A DNA stretch of 64,000 bases from Macrotrachela quadricornifera (taxonomy: Eukaryota > Rotifera > Eurotatoria > Philodinida > Philodinidae). Where the stretch lies: assembly GCA_022393335.1 (NCBI GenBank), contig JAJEKB010021225.1:191921-255920 (forward strand), in the 5' to 3' direction. This document shows positions 1 to 11,873 of this stretch, piece by piece. Under the pieces are notes generated by a model. It had not been told where the DNA came from. It made no database searches and saw only the letters and a program-made list of their open reading frames with translations. The first letter of the stretch is position 1. The number at the start of each line of letters is the position of its first letter. Both the position numbers and the translations under genes were made by a program.

Positions 1-488
1 AGGAATAATTAGAAGTGACAACAGAAGTATATGATTTCATATACTGTTTCCGAACGATTTTTACACTATTACTCAGCAACACTTCAACTGTTCGAGTTGA
101 AATTTTTTGCAAAGATAGGTTATGAGGTAAGTTGCCATTTAAGATTATATTTGCTTTGGAATGTCTGATTATTTCATATGTAATCATGTATTCATAGTAG
201 AAACGTGAATGACAGTATTTGAGACAAAATTCTATTACAACTGTTCGAAAATAGCTTTATTTTGTTATCAAACGATTCCTCGTGAAATTCTACATCTAGT
301 AAACCATGAAAGAATAAATTCTGACGATAGCCTAAAAATGGCTCTTATACGGCCTTGTTTTTTGATGAAAATCATTTTATATGTTGTACCAAGTTATATT
401 TTGACGTGGGTTCTGAATTAAAGATAAATAAAAAGTCACTATTGAGATAAATATGTTACATTATGCTAGAAAAAAATTTAATCTAATT
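1..488. other. Intergenic, no feature recognised
   Basis: AT-rich sequence beyond the 3' end of the minus-strand xylanase pseudogene. A 70-codon open frame at 209-421 has no recognisable domain and I do not call it a gene. Confidence 0.5.
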
Positions 489-2009
489 TTAGACTTTAGT
501 TAAAATCCAATTTTGAAGAACAGTACTACTGACATCAATAATACCGATGTTAGACGTTCCATAAACAGACATTACCCTCCACCATGCAGTGCGTGGTACT
601 ATACGAAATATATTATTTCCTTGTGCAGAGAAAGCCCACTCTTGATTGATATCACCTGACCAATTATACATTTGAACTTCACCTACTACTGCTGTTGTAT
701 TATAAGCACTAAGAACACGATTATTAGTACTTTGTGATGAAAATCGATAGGTACCATCTCCAAGCCAAGTTATATTCCATTTTTGATATGAATTATTACA
801 TTCTCCACTATAAAGTTGAACATCACTACTAGTAGTATTTTGAGATGTACCAAGACATTTATCTGGTTGTGATTGTGGTGAAAGTCGATATATACCGTCA
901 ATAATAATACGAGTCATGAGTTCTAGCATTTGCCAATAAGCTGATTTTGGTAGATATAACCAATCTAATGGTAAACCAGCTCCTTGAGTATTATTATGAA
1001 AAGATGGTAACCAACTGTAACGATCAGTATAACCCCAAGTGAGCATTGCTCGACAATTTGGTGAGAAATAAAGAACATATTCTAAGAGAGAACGATAAAC
1101 AAGACCTTGTTTATCAAGATCTTTAGAATCAATAGGATATCCACCACTTGTTGGAATAGCTACATCAAGTTCAGTAACCATAATATCAAATTTATTGTCA
1201 ATAAATTGTTGAGCACTCTGATAATATTTATCACCAGGAGTAATAACTGTTGAAACACCTATATGCCATTGTAAACCAATACCATGAATGATAACTCCTT
1301 GTGATCTTAACCAATTTACTAAATTAAGTGTTCTAGTTGCTTTCAATCCAATACTTTCAATACGATATTCATTATAATAGAGTTGAACATTAGGATCAGC
1401 TTCATGAGCAAATATAAAAGCATATTTAATAAAATCTGGACCAAGTTTTCGAAACCAAAAACAATTACGTAGATTTAAGGGATTCGTATTATTATTATCA
1501 TCGATTGCTTCATTGATTACATCCCACCAGAGTATTTTACCTCGATAACGACCAACCACAGTATGAATATAATCACTTTATAATTGTTTAGCTTTATCTG
1601 ATGTTATTGTTGATTCTTGTTTTAGTAACCAATCAGGTGTCCATTTATCAGGAGCCTAAACTAAATTATGTCCTCGTATTTTCATTAAATTTTGTTGAAC
1701 CCATCCAGTAGAGTTTGGTGTAGCACCTAGAAGCCAATCAGGATCAGTGAAATTATAAATATTTTCACCCCACCAAAGACTTCGTGGTTTTAATTCACCT
1801 TCTGGTACAACTAATTGATAATTATCTTTAATTTTTTGATTATATTCACTCGAATCAATATTTTGTCGTAAATTTCCAACTCTAATTGCAGTTCCAAAGG
1901 GAATACCACGAAGAGCTGAAGCAGCACGTAATCCAATTGGATTTTGTGCCCAAACAGTCACATATCCTAACAAGCAAAAGTATAATAGTGTAAGTATCAT
2001 TCGAGCCAT
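489..2009 (-). pseudogene. GH10 endo-xylanase with ricin-type (CBM13) lectin domain, two in-frame stops
   Basis: One uninterrupted minus-strand frame of 507 codons reads as a secreted GH10 glycoside hydrolase, a family that cleaves beta-1,4-xylan. Residues 1-21 form a signal peptide. The catalytic domain follows to about residue 365 and a QxW-type ricin-B/CBM13 lectin domain closes the protein. The acid/base Glu lies in WWDVINEAID (residue 167) and the nucleophile in MVTELDVAI (residue 280). Codon 118 (1656-1658) is TAG where the family has Trp (HNLVW), and codon 144 (1578-1580) is TAA. The sequence between the stops still reads as GH10 and offers no intron, so these are nonsense mutations, not a splice gap. 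No frameshift is visible and the catalytic residues are kept, so the loss looks recent. The lack of introns and the enzyme type suggest horizontal acquisition from bacteria or fungi (inference). A sequencing error or an allelic null is an alternative. Confidence 0.85.
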
Positions 2010-2234
2010 TTTGAAAATGAAAAAAACCTATTAAAAACTATCATTCACAATGTATTTCTACTTTTAGTTACAATATTGATATTTGATATAATAAAAAAAA
2101 GAATTAGTATTTCAATGTCAATCATCAATAAAAAATATGTGAGAGTATAGATATTAATCTCTTTTTCTTTTTTTTTTTATACTATCTCCAATATTTTAAC
2201 AGAAAAGTTTAAAGTACTCGAAATCGATTTGATA
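2010..2234. other. Upstream region of the xylanase pseudogene
   Basis: AT-rich sequence immediately 5' of the minus-strand signal-peptide exon, with T and A runs. I see no distinct promoter element. Confidence 0.4.
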
Positions 2235-2919
2235 TACAACTGTCACCAAAAAAACTTGCACAAAATAAAATTTTTTATCTAACAATTTTCTTATCGTTAG
2301 AAAGCAATTACAAAATTAATCTGTTCCGGAGATATATCATCGTGAAACAAAGATTGTACTAAAGACTATCTATTACAATATCAACAAATAGAAACAAACA
2401 AATTCATTTATATATCGAGGCAGAAACGGTCGACCACATGTCTTTAATGAAATAGAAAGAAAAAGCTTGTTGCTCAATATGGTCGATGTAATTATGCAAT
2501 AACTATTAATAAAATAAAACAAGATTTCAAACATACAAGTCATATTACAAAACAATTCATCAACAATGATGCACCACAATTATCCAAATAGCATCCTATA
2601 AAGAATATCTAGTCAACTGTAAAACGCAAAGTTGGAAAAAGAAAACTAAAAAAACATTGATGAATTTGAACGTTTTTCAGAAGAAAATTTAAATAGACTG
2701 AAATTAATTTTGTAAAACTTTTTGTGATGTATAGGAAAAAAAAAGACTTTTGTTTCTTATTTCTTCTGAAAATAAACGAATGGAATATTGAAATATGGTA
2801 TTCAATAGTACCTATCCTAGGCTATCAATCATTATACGAAACTACTTGAGAGTGACATATATATATATGGACACATTTCCATAACAAAAGGTGCAATTTT
2901 TTTTTTGGTGACAGTTGTA
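2235..2919. mobile_element. Possible terminal-inverted-repeat element with decayed coding remnant
   Basis: The sequence ACAACTGTCACCAAAAAAA followed by TTGCAC starts near 2237 and reappears inverted ending near 2917, giving a structure of about 0.68 kb. Between the ends (2400-2750) the plus strand gives a broken, lysine- and asparagine-rich translation with a GRNGRP-like start, reminiscent of the linker after a transposase HTH domain, but with several stops. I cannot assign a superfamily and no target duplication is clear. Confidence 0.4.
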
Positions 2920-3442
2920 AAATTTTTCGATTCTTTACTTATAAGTGTATTATTATTTTATGATATCCTTCAAAGAAATTTAAGTATATCAGTAACAAAT
3001 ATTGACATTCATTTTTTCATATGAATAAAAGAAGATCAAATTCTTCTTTAAGATATACTATTCTCTTTCAACTGAATCGAAATAAAATACAAACCAAGGA
3101 AATTAAATCAGTTTATAAACATTTTCTTTTTTTTTCTTTATAATACTGTGCTACTTCTTTTTTTTTGTTAAATGTTAACTTATAAAAACATTTCTTTTTT
3201 GTGAAAGGGTTATTCAACTAAAGGCAAAATTGAAAAAAAAAATCCAGCAAGTATAATGTCTCTGTTTATTTACCTTTACCTTTCGGTAAATTGAGAAGTA
3301 ATCTTTCATTTATTTCTATATAAAATAGATTTGTATTTCTTTCATAAGTTTAAAAGAAAAAAAAAAAGTTTTATTTTATATAAATATGAATAACTGATTG
3401 TATAAAATATATTTATTTCAATTTTTTTTTACTTGTCTATAA
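2920..3442. other. Intergenic and 5' region of first B-box gene
   Basis: Very AT-rich, with poly-A/T tracts and a TATA-like ATTTTATATAAATATG near 3371-3386, 60-70 bases before the ATG at 3443. It could be the core promoter, but the surroundings are so AT-rich that this is weak. Confidence 0.35.
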
Positions 3443-4753
3443 ATGCCTCGAACATGTACTATTGAAAAATGTAAACATAAATCTTATGGTATATGTTCGT
3501 GTTGTAATAAAAAACTTTGTCATGATCATTTAAAAGAACATGAAATTTTTAATAATTCTCAATTAAACCCATTAATTAATGAAATTAATTTACTTGATGA
3601 ACAAATAAAATCATTTAATAATGAAAAATTAATTGGAAATTGCCGACAAAAACTTGATCAATGGCGTGAAAATTCTTTTAAAATAATTAATCAATTATAT
3701 GAACAAAAATGTCAAGAACTTAATCAACGTTGTCAACAAAAATTTAATGAACAACAAATACAATTAAATCAAATACGTTCAAAAATAATTGAACTTACAA
3801 ATCAACAAGATATTAATAAAAAATCTATGGATTTATTAATATTATCTATACGTCAAATTCAACATGAAATAAAAACAATTGAAAGTACACATTTTCAACT
3901 TAATATTCAGCCATTAATAATCGATGATAATCTAATATTTATTGAAGAATATGAATTACATGAATGTAAATTATTAAATCTTTTTACATCATATAAAACA
4001 ATTAATTGTTCAGGTGAATGGGGACCTGCACTTGTTAGTAATAATCGATATTTATTAATTGATCGACAACCAAATTTATGTTTAGTTAATCATCAACTTG
4101 AAATAATAAAAGAATCTCCATGGAAATTTGATTTTATTCGTGATATGTGTTGGTCATCAACATTATCAAGTTTTATTATAATAACACGAAGTCGAGAAAT
4201 TTATCTTGTTAATGAAAAAACTTTAGCAACAGAACTTATACAAACAATTAATGAACAAGATTGGTCTTCATGTACATGTTCTGAAAATTATTTTTATTTA
4301 ACTACACGTCGACAAGGTACAAATATTTTTCAATTTAATCTTTTATCTTCATTTCAATTAATGAAACAATGGAAACCACCAAATTCATGTAAACAATATG
4401 AAGTTATACTTAATATATCTTGTAAAAATAATAAACTTGCTTTTGTTATTTCACATTCTTCAACAAATATTGTACAATTTGAACTTCGATCATCAATAAC
4501 ACTTGATCGACTTTGGTCAGTTAAACTTGATATTACACATACAATTGGTCAACCATTAATACGTTGTTCACCATTAACATGTGATCAATGGTTAGTTATA
4601 GATAATAATACGTCACAATTAATTCATATTGGAAAAGACGGACAAATTAAAACAATATCTACATATAATTCATCACCATGGAATGCTGTTCTATTTACTT
4701 CAAATTTATTAGCTGTACGAACTAAAAATAGTGTTAATTTTCATAAATTATAA
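3443..4753 (+). CDS. B-box-type zinc finger / coiled-coil protein with C-terminal propeller-like domain
   Basis: An intronless 436-residue protein. Residues 5-33 hold a compact Cys/His cluster (C5, C10, C18, C21, C26, H28, H33) that fits a B-box-type zinc finger. Residues about 40-150 are Gln/Glu/Lys-rich and helical, as in the coiled coil of TRIM-like proteins. The C-terminal 250 residues contain recurring beta-strand blades (DMCWSSTLSSFIIIT, then WSSCTCSENYFYL) and probably fold as a beta-propeller like NHL proteins. There is no RING, so an E3 ligase role cannot be claimed. The gene is paralogous to the one at 13384-14682, with the same order of domains and near-identical motifs (SSFIIIT, WLVID.NTSQL.HI, NFH at the end). 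Codons are strongly A/T-ending. The function is unknown; a scaffold or ubiquitin-pathway role is inference. Confidence 0.85.
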   Translation: MPRTCTIEKCKHKSYGICSCCNKKLCHDHLKEHEIFNNSQLNPLINEINLLDEQIKSFNNEKLIGNCRQKLDQWRENSFKIINQLYEQKCQELNQRCQQKFNEQQIQLNQIRSKIIELTNQQDINKKSMDLLILSIRQIQHEIKTIESTHFQLNIQPLIIDDNLIFIEEYELHECKLLNLFTSYKTINCSGEWGPALVSNNRYLLIDRQPNLCLVNHQLEIIKESPWKFDFIRDMCWSSTLSSFIIITRSREIYLVNEKTLATELIQTINEQDWSSCTCSENYFYLTTRRQGTNIFQFNLLSSFQLMKQWKPPNSCKQYEVILNISCKNNKLAFVISHSSTNIVQFELRSSITLDRLWSVKLDITHTIGQPLIRCSPLTCDQWLVIDNNTSQLIHIGKDGQIKTISTYNSSPWNAVLFTSNLLAVRTKNSVNFHKL

Positions 4754-6919
4754 TTTAATTAATTCTTTGTTTGACTTTTTTTTTTCATTTGATATTAAAG
4801 AAAAATATGCAAACAAAAAGATATGTTTTATTCTTATTTCATTATATAATTAATAACGTCCGAATGAGATTGAGATCAAGTTTTTCTTGCTTTTGCTCAT
4901 CATTGAGTTAATTGTCTATCAACTATGATATAACATTTTTAATTTTTAGACAATCATAGACAATGCGTATAGGATTGTATTTTAAGAAAGAGAAGTCTCA
5001 CCGATAATATCATAATAAATTGAATGTGAATCATTTTTGATAACCTATTGTACCCTTTGGAAACTGTTGAATATGATAGGACATTCAATCACACTATTGT
5101 CTTTGTATCAATGCTCAAAATAGCTCAAATTTTAACCTAATATTGATCGAGTTTCTCATTCATTTTTTTAACACATTTTCTTTGCATGTAATTAGATTCT
5201 ATATGAAAAAGTAGTAGAACTATACAAAAAATTGTGTTATTATTTATAGTAATATAATGAAGCTTTTCTTCTATTTATGTATGCAATAAACAGTTTAATC
5301 TTCACCAGTTTAGAAAATTAACAGCAACATTATTAGCAATTTTGGATAATTCTAGGTATATCTGGGACCTCGAAAGATGTGCACGATCGATAAGGTTTTC
5401 ATAAAAATTTTCGAAGTAATATTTTAATAGGATCACAACTACAATTTGCTCAAAAATTTTCATTACATTTTACAATGTTCACATGCATTGTATTAATTGT
5501 AAAATTACATATGTCTGGATACTTTAGTGACAACTAAATGTTTTATAATTTTCACAAGCCCGATAAGTTTTTTCATTAGTTTTTCGATCTTGAATTTACG
5601 AGTAATCATCTAATAGCATTAATACAATATTAACAAATAAATAAGATAAATTTGTATGAACAAACCCAATAAATATCTGATAGAAATCTTATTTTGTGAA
5701 GATTAGAATTTAATATTAAAATAATTCTCAAGAAAAAAAAGAAATTCAAATGTTCATTATAAAGAATCGATAAATAATAGAGAAGATTTTTCAAATCAAT
5801 CATTGTTTTATTATTTAAATTATTCTTAAAAATTTTCATTACTTCGAAAATCTATTGTTGATAATAATGAGTAATAATTATAAATACTACTGTTAATAGC
5901 TCACATAAGCTTTTTCCATGCAACGAAATAGTATATAAAACAACGCAAAATAAGTTAGCTGATTAAGTGATTCATTGTTTATTTCGATATTATTCCGATA
6001 TTCTTTGCTTTGTTGCGTGTTCTTCTTTTTCTTGTTTTCCTCCATTCTGTTATTGTTCGTTATTCGGTCAAGTTTTTTTCTATCTTGTTTATGATTTTTT
6101 TTGTATCATCCATTATGGAAGAAAGGATAAGATCGTGTCATCGAGTATTTGCGTATTTTTATCAGTTTGTCGTTTCTTGTAGAATAGAATAGAATAGAAT
6201 AGAATAGAATGTATGATAGAGGATATAGTTTGTCATCAATGTATATTCTATAAATATTGGTTCTTCTATTTTGTAGATTGACATATATAGATATTTTTAT
6301 CTGGAAATAGATCTTGTTTCAAACTGTTTGTTTGTAAAAACAATTAGTTTTATTTAGTATGTATCTTTAACTAAAGATATTTTAACTTATTTAGATATCT
6401 AAATCAATGCAAATATCCGATATGATGATTCAAAGATTTTTCTTCATCCTAATAAGATTTAGTTGCCCTCATTTTCTCACGAAAAAAGAAGAGAATGAGA
6501 CTGAATATTTTTCTTTGAAATAATCTAAAGTTAAATATATGTATGAACGGTTACAATAATGAGTTGGTTTTTTCAATTTTCAGTTTTGTTGTCTATAAAA
6601 ACGAAAATTGTTCTTTGGACAATTTGGGTCAGCTCATCCCTCAAACAAATAAAAATGGATTTTGTTTGTCTACGTAGCTAAAAAAATCTTTTAAAAAGTG
6701 TCTGTTTTTTCATATCCAACAGAAATTTCTATCAGTTTTCAATAAATTATATACTGATAGTGATAACCATAGAAGCGAATGAGAGAGTATTGGTTCATGT
6801 TTACTTTCTTCGTAAGTATCTATACTGATTGACATGAGTAAAATAGAATTCTATGCATTAGCCTAGTATTAAATTGTTCCATTTGTTTTAGAGATCACGA
6901 TTGATTATTTTCTAATTGA
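4754..6919. other. Intergenic region between B-box and F-box genes
   Basis: About 2.2 kb of AT-rich sequence. Short open frames (5630-5839 minus, 5967-6192 plus) are low-complexity Phe/Ile/Tyr translations with no domain. The only distinct item is the pentanucleotide repeat at 6179-6210. Confidence 0.5.
6179..6210 (+). repeat. (TAGAA)n microsatellite
   Basis: Six near-perfect tandem copies of the pentamer TAGAA. Confidence 0.9.
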
Positions 6920-8865
6920 ATGGATCGATTGGAATATAAGAATAGTTTGGTCGAATCAAAACCAAAAAAGCAACGGTGAGCAGATGAGAATTAATGATTA
7001 TTCCTCTTCTAAATGTCTTATTATTTTGGTTTTGAATAGATTACTGATTAGTCATTTTGAAGATTTGGCAAATGAATTAATCTATGAAATATTTGATTTT
7101 TTGGATGGTTGTGATGTATATGAAGCTTTTTCAAATCTTAATACTCGTTTCGAATGTCTTCTCAATTCTCCATCGTTTCTACTCAAACTCCATTTTCCAT
7201 TTTCATCAACAGTAGATTTTGAACGTCGTATTGATTTGATTGTCAAGCCGAACTTAGATCGAATAATTTCTTTTTCTTTAACGAATCCATGCAGTATTGA
7301 TCTTATTCTTTCATCATTTTCTTTCAATGCATTGTACACTCGTCTCGAATCAGTTACTTTGAATAATATCGAATCACATTTACTTGTATCTGTTCTCACT
7401 TGTTTAACTTCTGTGCATCGTCTCGTATCTTTGACAATTATTGTCGTTGAAAGTGTGTATGAAGAAGATAGTATCTATCCATTGATTTTTCGTCTGCCGT
7501 CGTTAAAATTTGGCAAATTTTCATTGAATGAGTACGGTGGATATCGTTCGCTATCGTACAGAACGAATCAGCAATCGAATAATCTTATCAAACATCTCAT
7601 CTTAAATAGTTTTTATCATCTCGATGATTTCATCGCTCTTCTCTCACACATGCCTCGACTTCGCCGCCTATCATGTGATAAACTATTTGCATGTAAGCGG
7701 TCACTGACCGAAATTCGTTTAGTACAGCTCAATCTAACTGAAGTTTCTCTAAAATTGTGGAATACACCGTTTGATCAATTTGAAATAGTTCTTAGTCAAA
7801 TGTTTGCTCTTGTAAAAGTGTTACGTATCTCTACAAGCGATAGTAGACATTACTTAACGAAAACACATGATTATTTGGATGGTGATCGATGGGAACGATT
7901 AATTTCATGTTATATGCCTTATTTAAAAACTTTTCACTTTCAACATTGGGATTTTGTACGCTACGATGATAATGATAAACTTCGTGAATATCATACACGG
8001 ATTGAACAATTTACTGGACCATTTTGGCTCAAACACCAATGGTTTTTTACTCATCGACATATTAAGATTGGTCAACAGGAAGATTGTTCTATGTTCTATT
8101 CAGTGAAACCTTACAGGTATGAATGAAAATGTATTTCGATTATAAACTTTATATGTCTTTCTTTTTAGGAAGAAAGAATATACGTTGTATGAATTCGAAC
8201 CTGACTGTAAATGTACATGGTCAGAGAAAGAATTCACTTCGGTGCGTCATCTTGAGATTGAAAGTGAGATGGCCATTGTCAATTGTTCAATTCGATTTCC
8301 AAATGCTACCAGTATCACACTTAAATGTCCCAATGAACACAGAGCATTACCTTCGTTCATTTTTATTCAAAATTTTAATCGTATTATTTCATTGACACAA
8401 ATCACGCAGTTAAATATTCAATGCAAACATGTCGGCATTTTCTCCATTCTCGGACTTTTACAAACTTTACCTAACGTTTATTCGTTGGGTATTGACGCAA
8501 AAATACTTGTACGATCGTCCAAAAAGGCAAAAAAGATTGGTAGAGTATTCAATAATATTACTCAGGTAACTGTTATATATGGTCGCCGCCCGTGCACATG
8601 TGAAGACATGCAATTGATTATTGAAATTTTTCCTTGTATGCAAACTCTCGAAATGGTAACATCATTAGGCAGTATGGAATCGATTGTACGGTTTTTGTCT
8701 TCGAAAATGACCATGAATAGTCATCATTATCATCGATTTTCGTTATGTTTGTGGTATGGAACCGAAGAAACCATTCAAAACTTGAAAACAATTATTGATA
8801 ATGAGAAGTTGTTTGAGAACTATTCTATTGAACTCTTTCAAGATAAAGTGTACATTTGGTGGTAG
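6920..8865 (+). CDS. F-box protein, three exons
   Basis: Exons 6920-6975, 7040-8116 and 8169-8865, joined by 64- and 52-base GT...AG introns, give a 609-residue protein. I chose the ATG at 6920 because it starts MDRLEYKNSL and splices in frame straight into the F-box. The longer open frame that begins at 6984 starts inside the intron. Residues about 24-65 (FEDLANELIYEIFDFLDG...) are an F-box, which binds Skp1 in SCF ubiquitin ligases. The rest is Leu-rich with irregular repeats, as in the substrate-binding LRR-like part of many F-box proteins. The intron 2 junction restores PYR|KKEYTLYEFEPDC. Bdelloids carry many genes of this type. The substrate is unknown. Confidence 0.85.
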
Positions 8866-9477
8866 TCTGATTTTATACAGTGTATTTAGCTTGATCTTGA
8901 ATAGTCTTCAGGCATTATTGTATACGTATTTTTTGGAATCATTGTTGTCTTCCAATATTGGCATGTTAATACAATAAGTGTTTATTACGCTTTTACACTT
9001 CGAATTTCAAGCTTCTGTTTAAGACAAAGCTTTTATCTTGTAATATAAAATTTTCAAACAATTTTCATTTCGATCATAAAAAGAACAGAATGTATATTGT
9101 AAAACAGTTAAACGTCAAGAGACATTAAACATAAAGTTCAAAATTTCGACTCTGTCAAGTTGTAGAGCTAATCATTCTCTTTATGTTGAAACCAACTTCA
9201 ATACTCTAACAATTGAAATGGTGAGGAAATTTGAGAAGTATGCAAGCGGCCAGTCTCCTTAAAGAAAAATTCCTTGAAGAGAAGTACGGATTGAAAAAAC
9301 TTCGATCGTGGTTTTGATCGAAAATCTATCACGAATCCATATCCCTTCAAAAATTTCTGCATACATTACTGCATTGCTTTTTGTTATTGTTATTTATTGA
9401 TGTTTTGTAGAATATATTGTACATTATGAACTTTATATTGCATGAATATAAGGTGCACGCAATTCAAACTTTTAGTA
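8866..9477. other. Intergenic region after the F-box gene
   Basis: AT-rich sequence with no gene or repeat that I can recognise. Confidence 0.45.
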
Positions 9478-10135
9478 AATTTTTTTTGTATTTTGTTTAC
9501 ATCATTTAATAGAGTATTGGTTGCTGATCACGAATATCTACTTTTTAGACTTGACAAAAACTCGTTTCCAGTCGCAAAAATACGATATTTTCGAAATGTG
9601 CAAAACTTTCTATTTCACTCTTTTTTCCATTTGAAAATAATTTTTATTAGATTTAGCATCAAAAACTGAGTCTAGAAAAGTTTCCGAAACGACTCTAGAT
9701 CCAAAACAGTATTAGTGATGGTGCATTGAATCTCTTCAAGTGTATCACATGAAAGCTGATATTGTAAACGAGTCAAGTGTTTTTATGTCAATGATAAAGG
9801 CAAATATTTTATCTCATTCGACTCATCACACCACTACCTAAAAAGTTAGAGACCATTTCTTTTCTTTTCTTTCCTATGTTGAAAGAAATGAGTTTTACTA
9901 GAACCGTAGCCATTTTAGGCGGTATTCGAATCCAAAAAAGACTTCTAGTCACAAACTAAATACCGATTTGAAATCGACTCAAAAACTACATCAAATGAAG
10001 TATCTTTCACATTAATTTGACAATTTCGTATTTTTGCTACTGGAAACTAGTTTTCACTAAGTCTAAAAGTGGACATTCGTGATCAGCAGTCAAAACTCGA
10101 TCAAATGATGTAAAAAAAAAGACAAAAAGAAATTT
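9478..10135. mobile_element. Palindromic MITE-like element
   Basis: The left arm (about 9490-9600: TTTACATCATTT..., then TGCTGATCACGAAT, TAGACTTG, GTTTCCAGTCGCAAAAATACG) recurs inverted at about 10015-10115. The arms are roughly 110-130 bases with about 80% identity by eye and a centre of about 400 bases. No transposase is present. The short open frame at 9442-9669 lies on the left arm and is a shadow. The exact ends and target duplication are unclear. Confidence 0.65.
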
Positions 10136-10454
10136 TTTTCGAAATTCGCTTTGCGAGTATCTTACTTTAAAATTTAAAATAAATTATATATTATTTCTTT
10201 TACTTTTCAAGAAAGATTATGATTGTCACATATCTATATTCATGAGTATATAGGAGGCCAAAGTAATATTGACATAAAGAAGGCAAAAGAACGTGCTTCA
10301 TACAATAAAAAACGTGCGTATAGCTATACTCTTTTACTTAGTGACCAAATTTTGTTTTGAATGTAAAAGGAGAACGAAAATATTTTATTGTGTGCATTTA
10401 ACATTGGTTGATGCATCAAAGTAATAGTTTTCTTTGTTAATATTCTATAGATTA
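10136..10454. other. 5' region of the MFS gene
   Basis: AT-rich. A run ending ...TATTCTATAG at 10441-10450 just before the chosen ATG looks like a 3' splice site, so an untranslated or short coding first exon upstream is possible. Confidence 0.35.
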
Positions 10455-11873
10455 ATGACAACTCCACATAATATGGAAAGCTCGATAGAAGAGTCGATTA
10501 TACTGACAGAAGACAATAATAACGAGTACAATATTTGCTTACAACCTTCTAGACGCAGTCAATGTGGACTTGATTGGTTTTGTTTTTTCTTATTTGATGT
10601 TCTCAATGGTGTCGATTCGTTTCTGAATGCTTATTTAGCAGAGAAGGGTTGGGGATCACAACGTATTGGTTTTGCTCTTAGTGCTTCTAGTTTTACGACT
10701 ATGATTTCTCAAATTCCAATGGGTGCATTAGTAGATAGAGTTCGTAACAAAAAAGTTCTCGCGGCTGGTGGTATCATGATAGTTCCTATTACCGCAATTA
10801 TTTTCGCCTTATGGCCTTTGTTTTGGCTTGTTATTATTGGACAAGTTATCTTGGGTATTGTCGAACCCTTGTTCTTTCCTGCTATTTCTGCTATTTCACT
10901 TGGTCTTGTTGGTCAATCATGTCTTGGTACACGTATCGGTCGTAATCAATCATTTGGTGCTGCAGGCAATGTTGTATCAGCTGTAATTATGGGATTACTT
11001 GGTTACTACGTATCTGATCAATCTATCTTTTTCTTTGTCGCAGGTGCTTCTATTCCAACACTAATATCACTTTCCTGCATTCGTCAAAGTGAAATTAACT
11101 ATGAGCGAAGTCGTGCTGCAGGACAAACAGAAATAGGCATGAATGTGGTTAGTTTTCGAGAACTATTACTACAAATTATTCGTGATCGGCGTCTTTTAAT
11201 TTTTTTCAGTTGCGTTATATTGTTCCATTTTGGTAATGCATCAATGCTTCCAACTATGGGTCAAATGATTGTACATGATCTTTCACCCGGTGCGTCATTC
11301 CTCTTTATGTCAGGATGTGTTATCATTACTCAATTTGTCTCCACATTATTAGCTGCTTGGGTTGGTCGTCGTGCAGATATTTGGGGTCGTAAACCATTAC
11401 TATTAGTAGGGTGGGCAGTAGTGCCTTTACGTGGATTAGTTTGTATACTAACACGTAATCCAATACTTCTACTTGTAGTAGAAATTCTTGATGGTATTGC
11501 AGCTGCTATCTATGCCGTTGTCATTGTATTGGTAGTTGCTGATTTGGCCCATGGTACAGGCCGTTTCAATCTTTTACTAGGTGCACTCAGTGTATCATCG
11601 GGAATTGGTTATACACTAAGTAATTCAATCACTGGTACTATTGTAGAACATTATGGATTTAACTATGGATTTATGGCGTTATCTGCGTTTGGTACAGCTG
11701 GATTTATCTTGTTACGTTTTGCAATGCCCGAAACAAAAATTTCTGAGCAATTAGTTTCTAAGAATGATTTCTGTGACACTCTCGTAGTATCGTATCAACA
11801 GACTTCATCCTCCATTAATAACGAAGATCAAAATGATAATGAAACGGAAAGATATGCTTCACTCACAGAATAA
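10455..11873 (+). CDS. Major facilitator superfamily transporter, bacterial-like, intronless
   Basis: A 472-residue membrane protein with about 12 hydrophobic segments in two halves. The MFS A-motif is visible after segment 2 (GALVDRVRNKK) and again after segment 8 (GRRADIWGRKP). A GRNQSFGAAGNV motif sits between segments 4 and 5, a signature I associate with bacterial MFS proteins in which GRNEAFNHAGN occurs. The N-terminus (about 35 residues) and the C-tail are polar and probably cytoplasmic. The ATG at 10455 is preferred to the upstream in-frame ATG at 10434 because a splice-acceptor-like site lies between them. The frame is intact with no introns, unlike the spliced genes around it. Substrate unknown. 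Bacterial or fungal origin is inference. Confidence 0.85.
   Translation: MTTPHNMESSIEESIILTEDNNNEYNICLQPSRRSQCGLDWFCFFLFDVLNGVDSFLNAYLAEKGWGSQRIGFALSASSFTTMISQIPMGALVDRVRNKKVLAAGGIMIVPITAIIFALWPLFWLVIIGQVILGIVEPLFFPAISAISLGLVGQSCLGTRIGRNQSFGAAGNVVSAVIMGLLGYYVSDQSIFFFVAGASIPTLISLSCIRQSEINYERSRAAGQTEIGMNVVSFRELLLQIIRDRRLLIFFSCVILFHFGNASMLPTMGQMIVHDLSPGASFLFMSGCVIITQFVSTLLAAWVGRRADIWGRKPLLLVGWAVVPLRGLVCILTRNPILLLVVEILDGIAAAIYAVVIVLVVADLAHGTGRFNLLLGALSVSSGIGYTLSNSITGTIVEHYGFNYGFMALSAFGTAGFILLRFAMPETKISEQLVSKNDFCDTLVVSYQQTSSSINNEDQNDNETERYASLTE

Noticed and set aside
1560..1655. Possible intron between the two halves of the xylanase
   Set aside because: The stretch keeps the frame, encodes GH10-like residues and lacks a suitable GT...AG pair.
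7082..7399. 105-codon minus-strand frame
   Set aside because: Antisense shadow of F-box gene exon 2.
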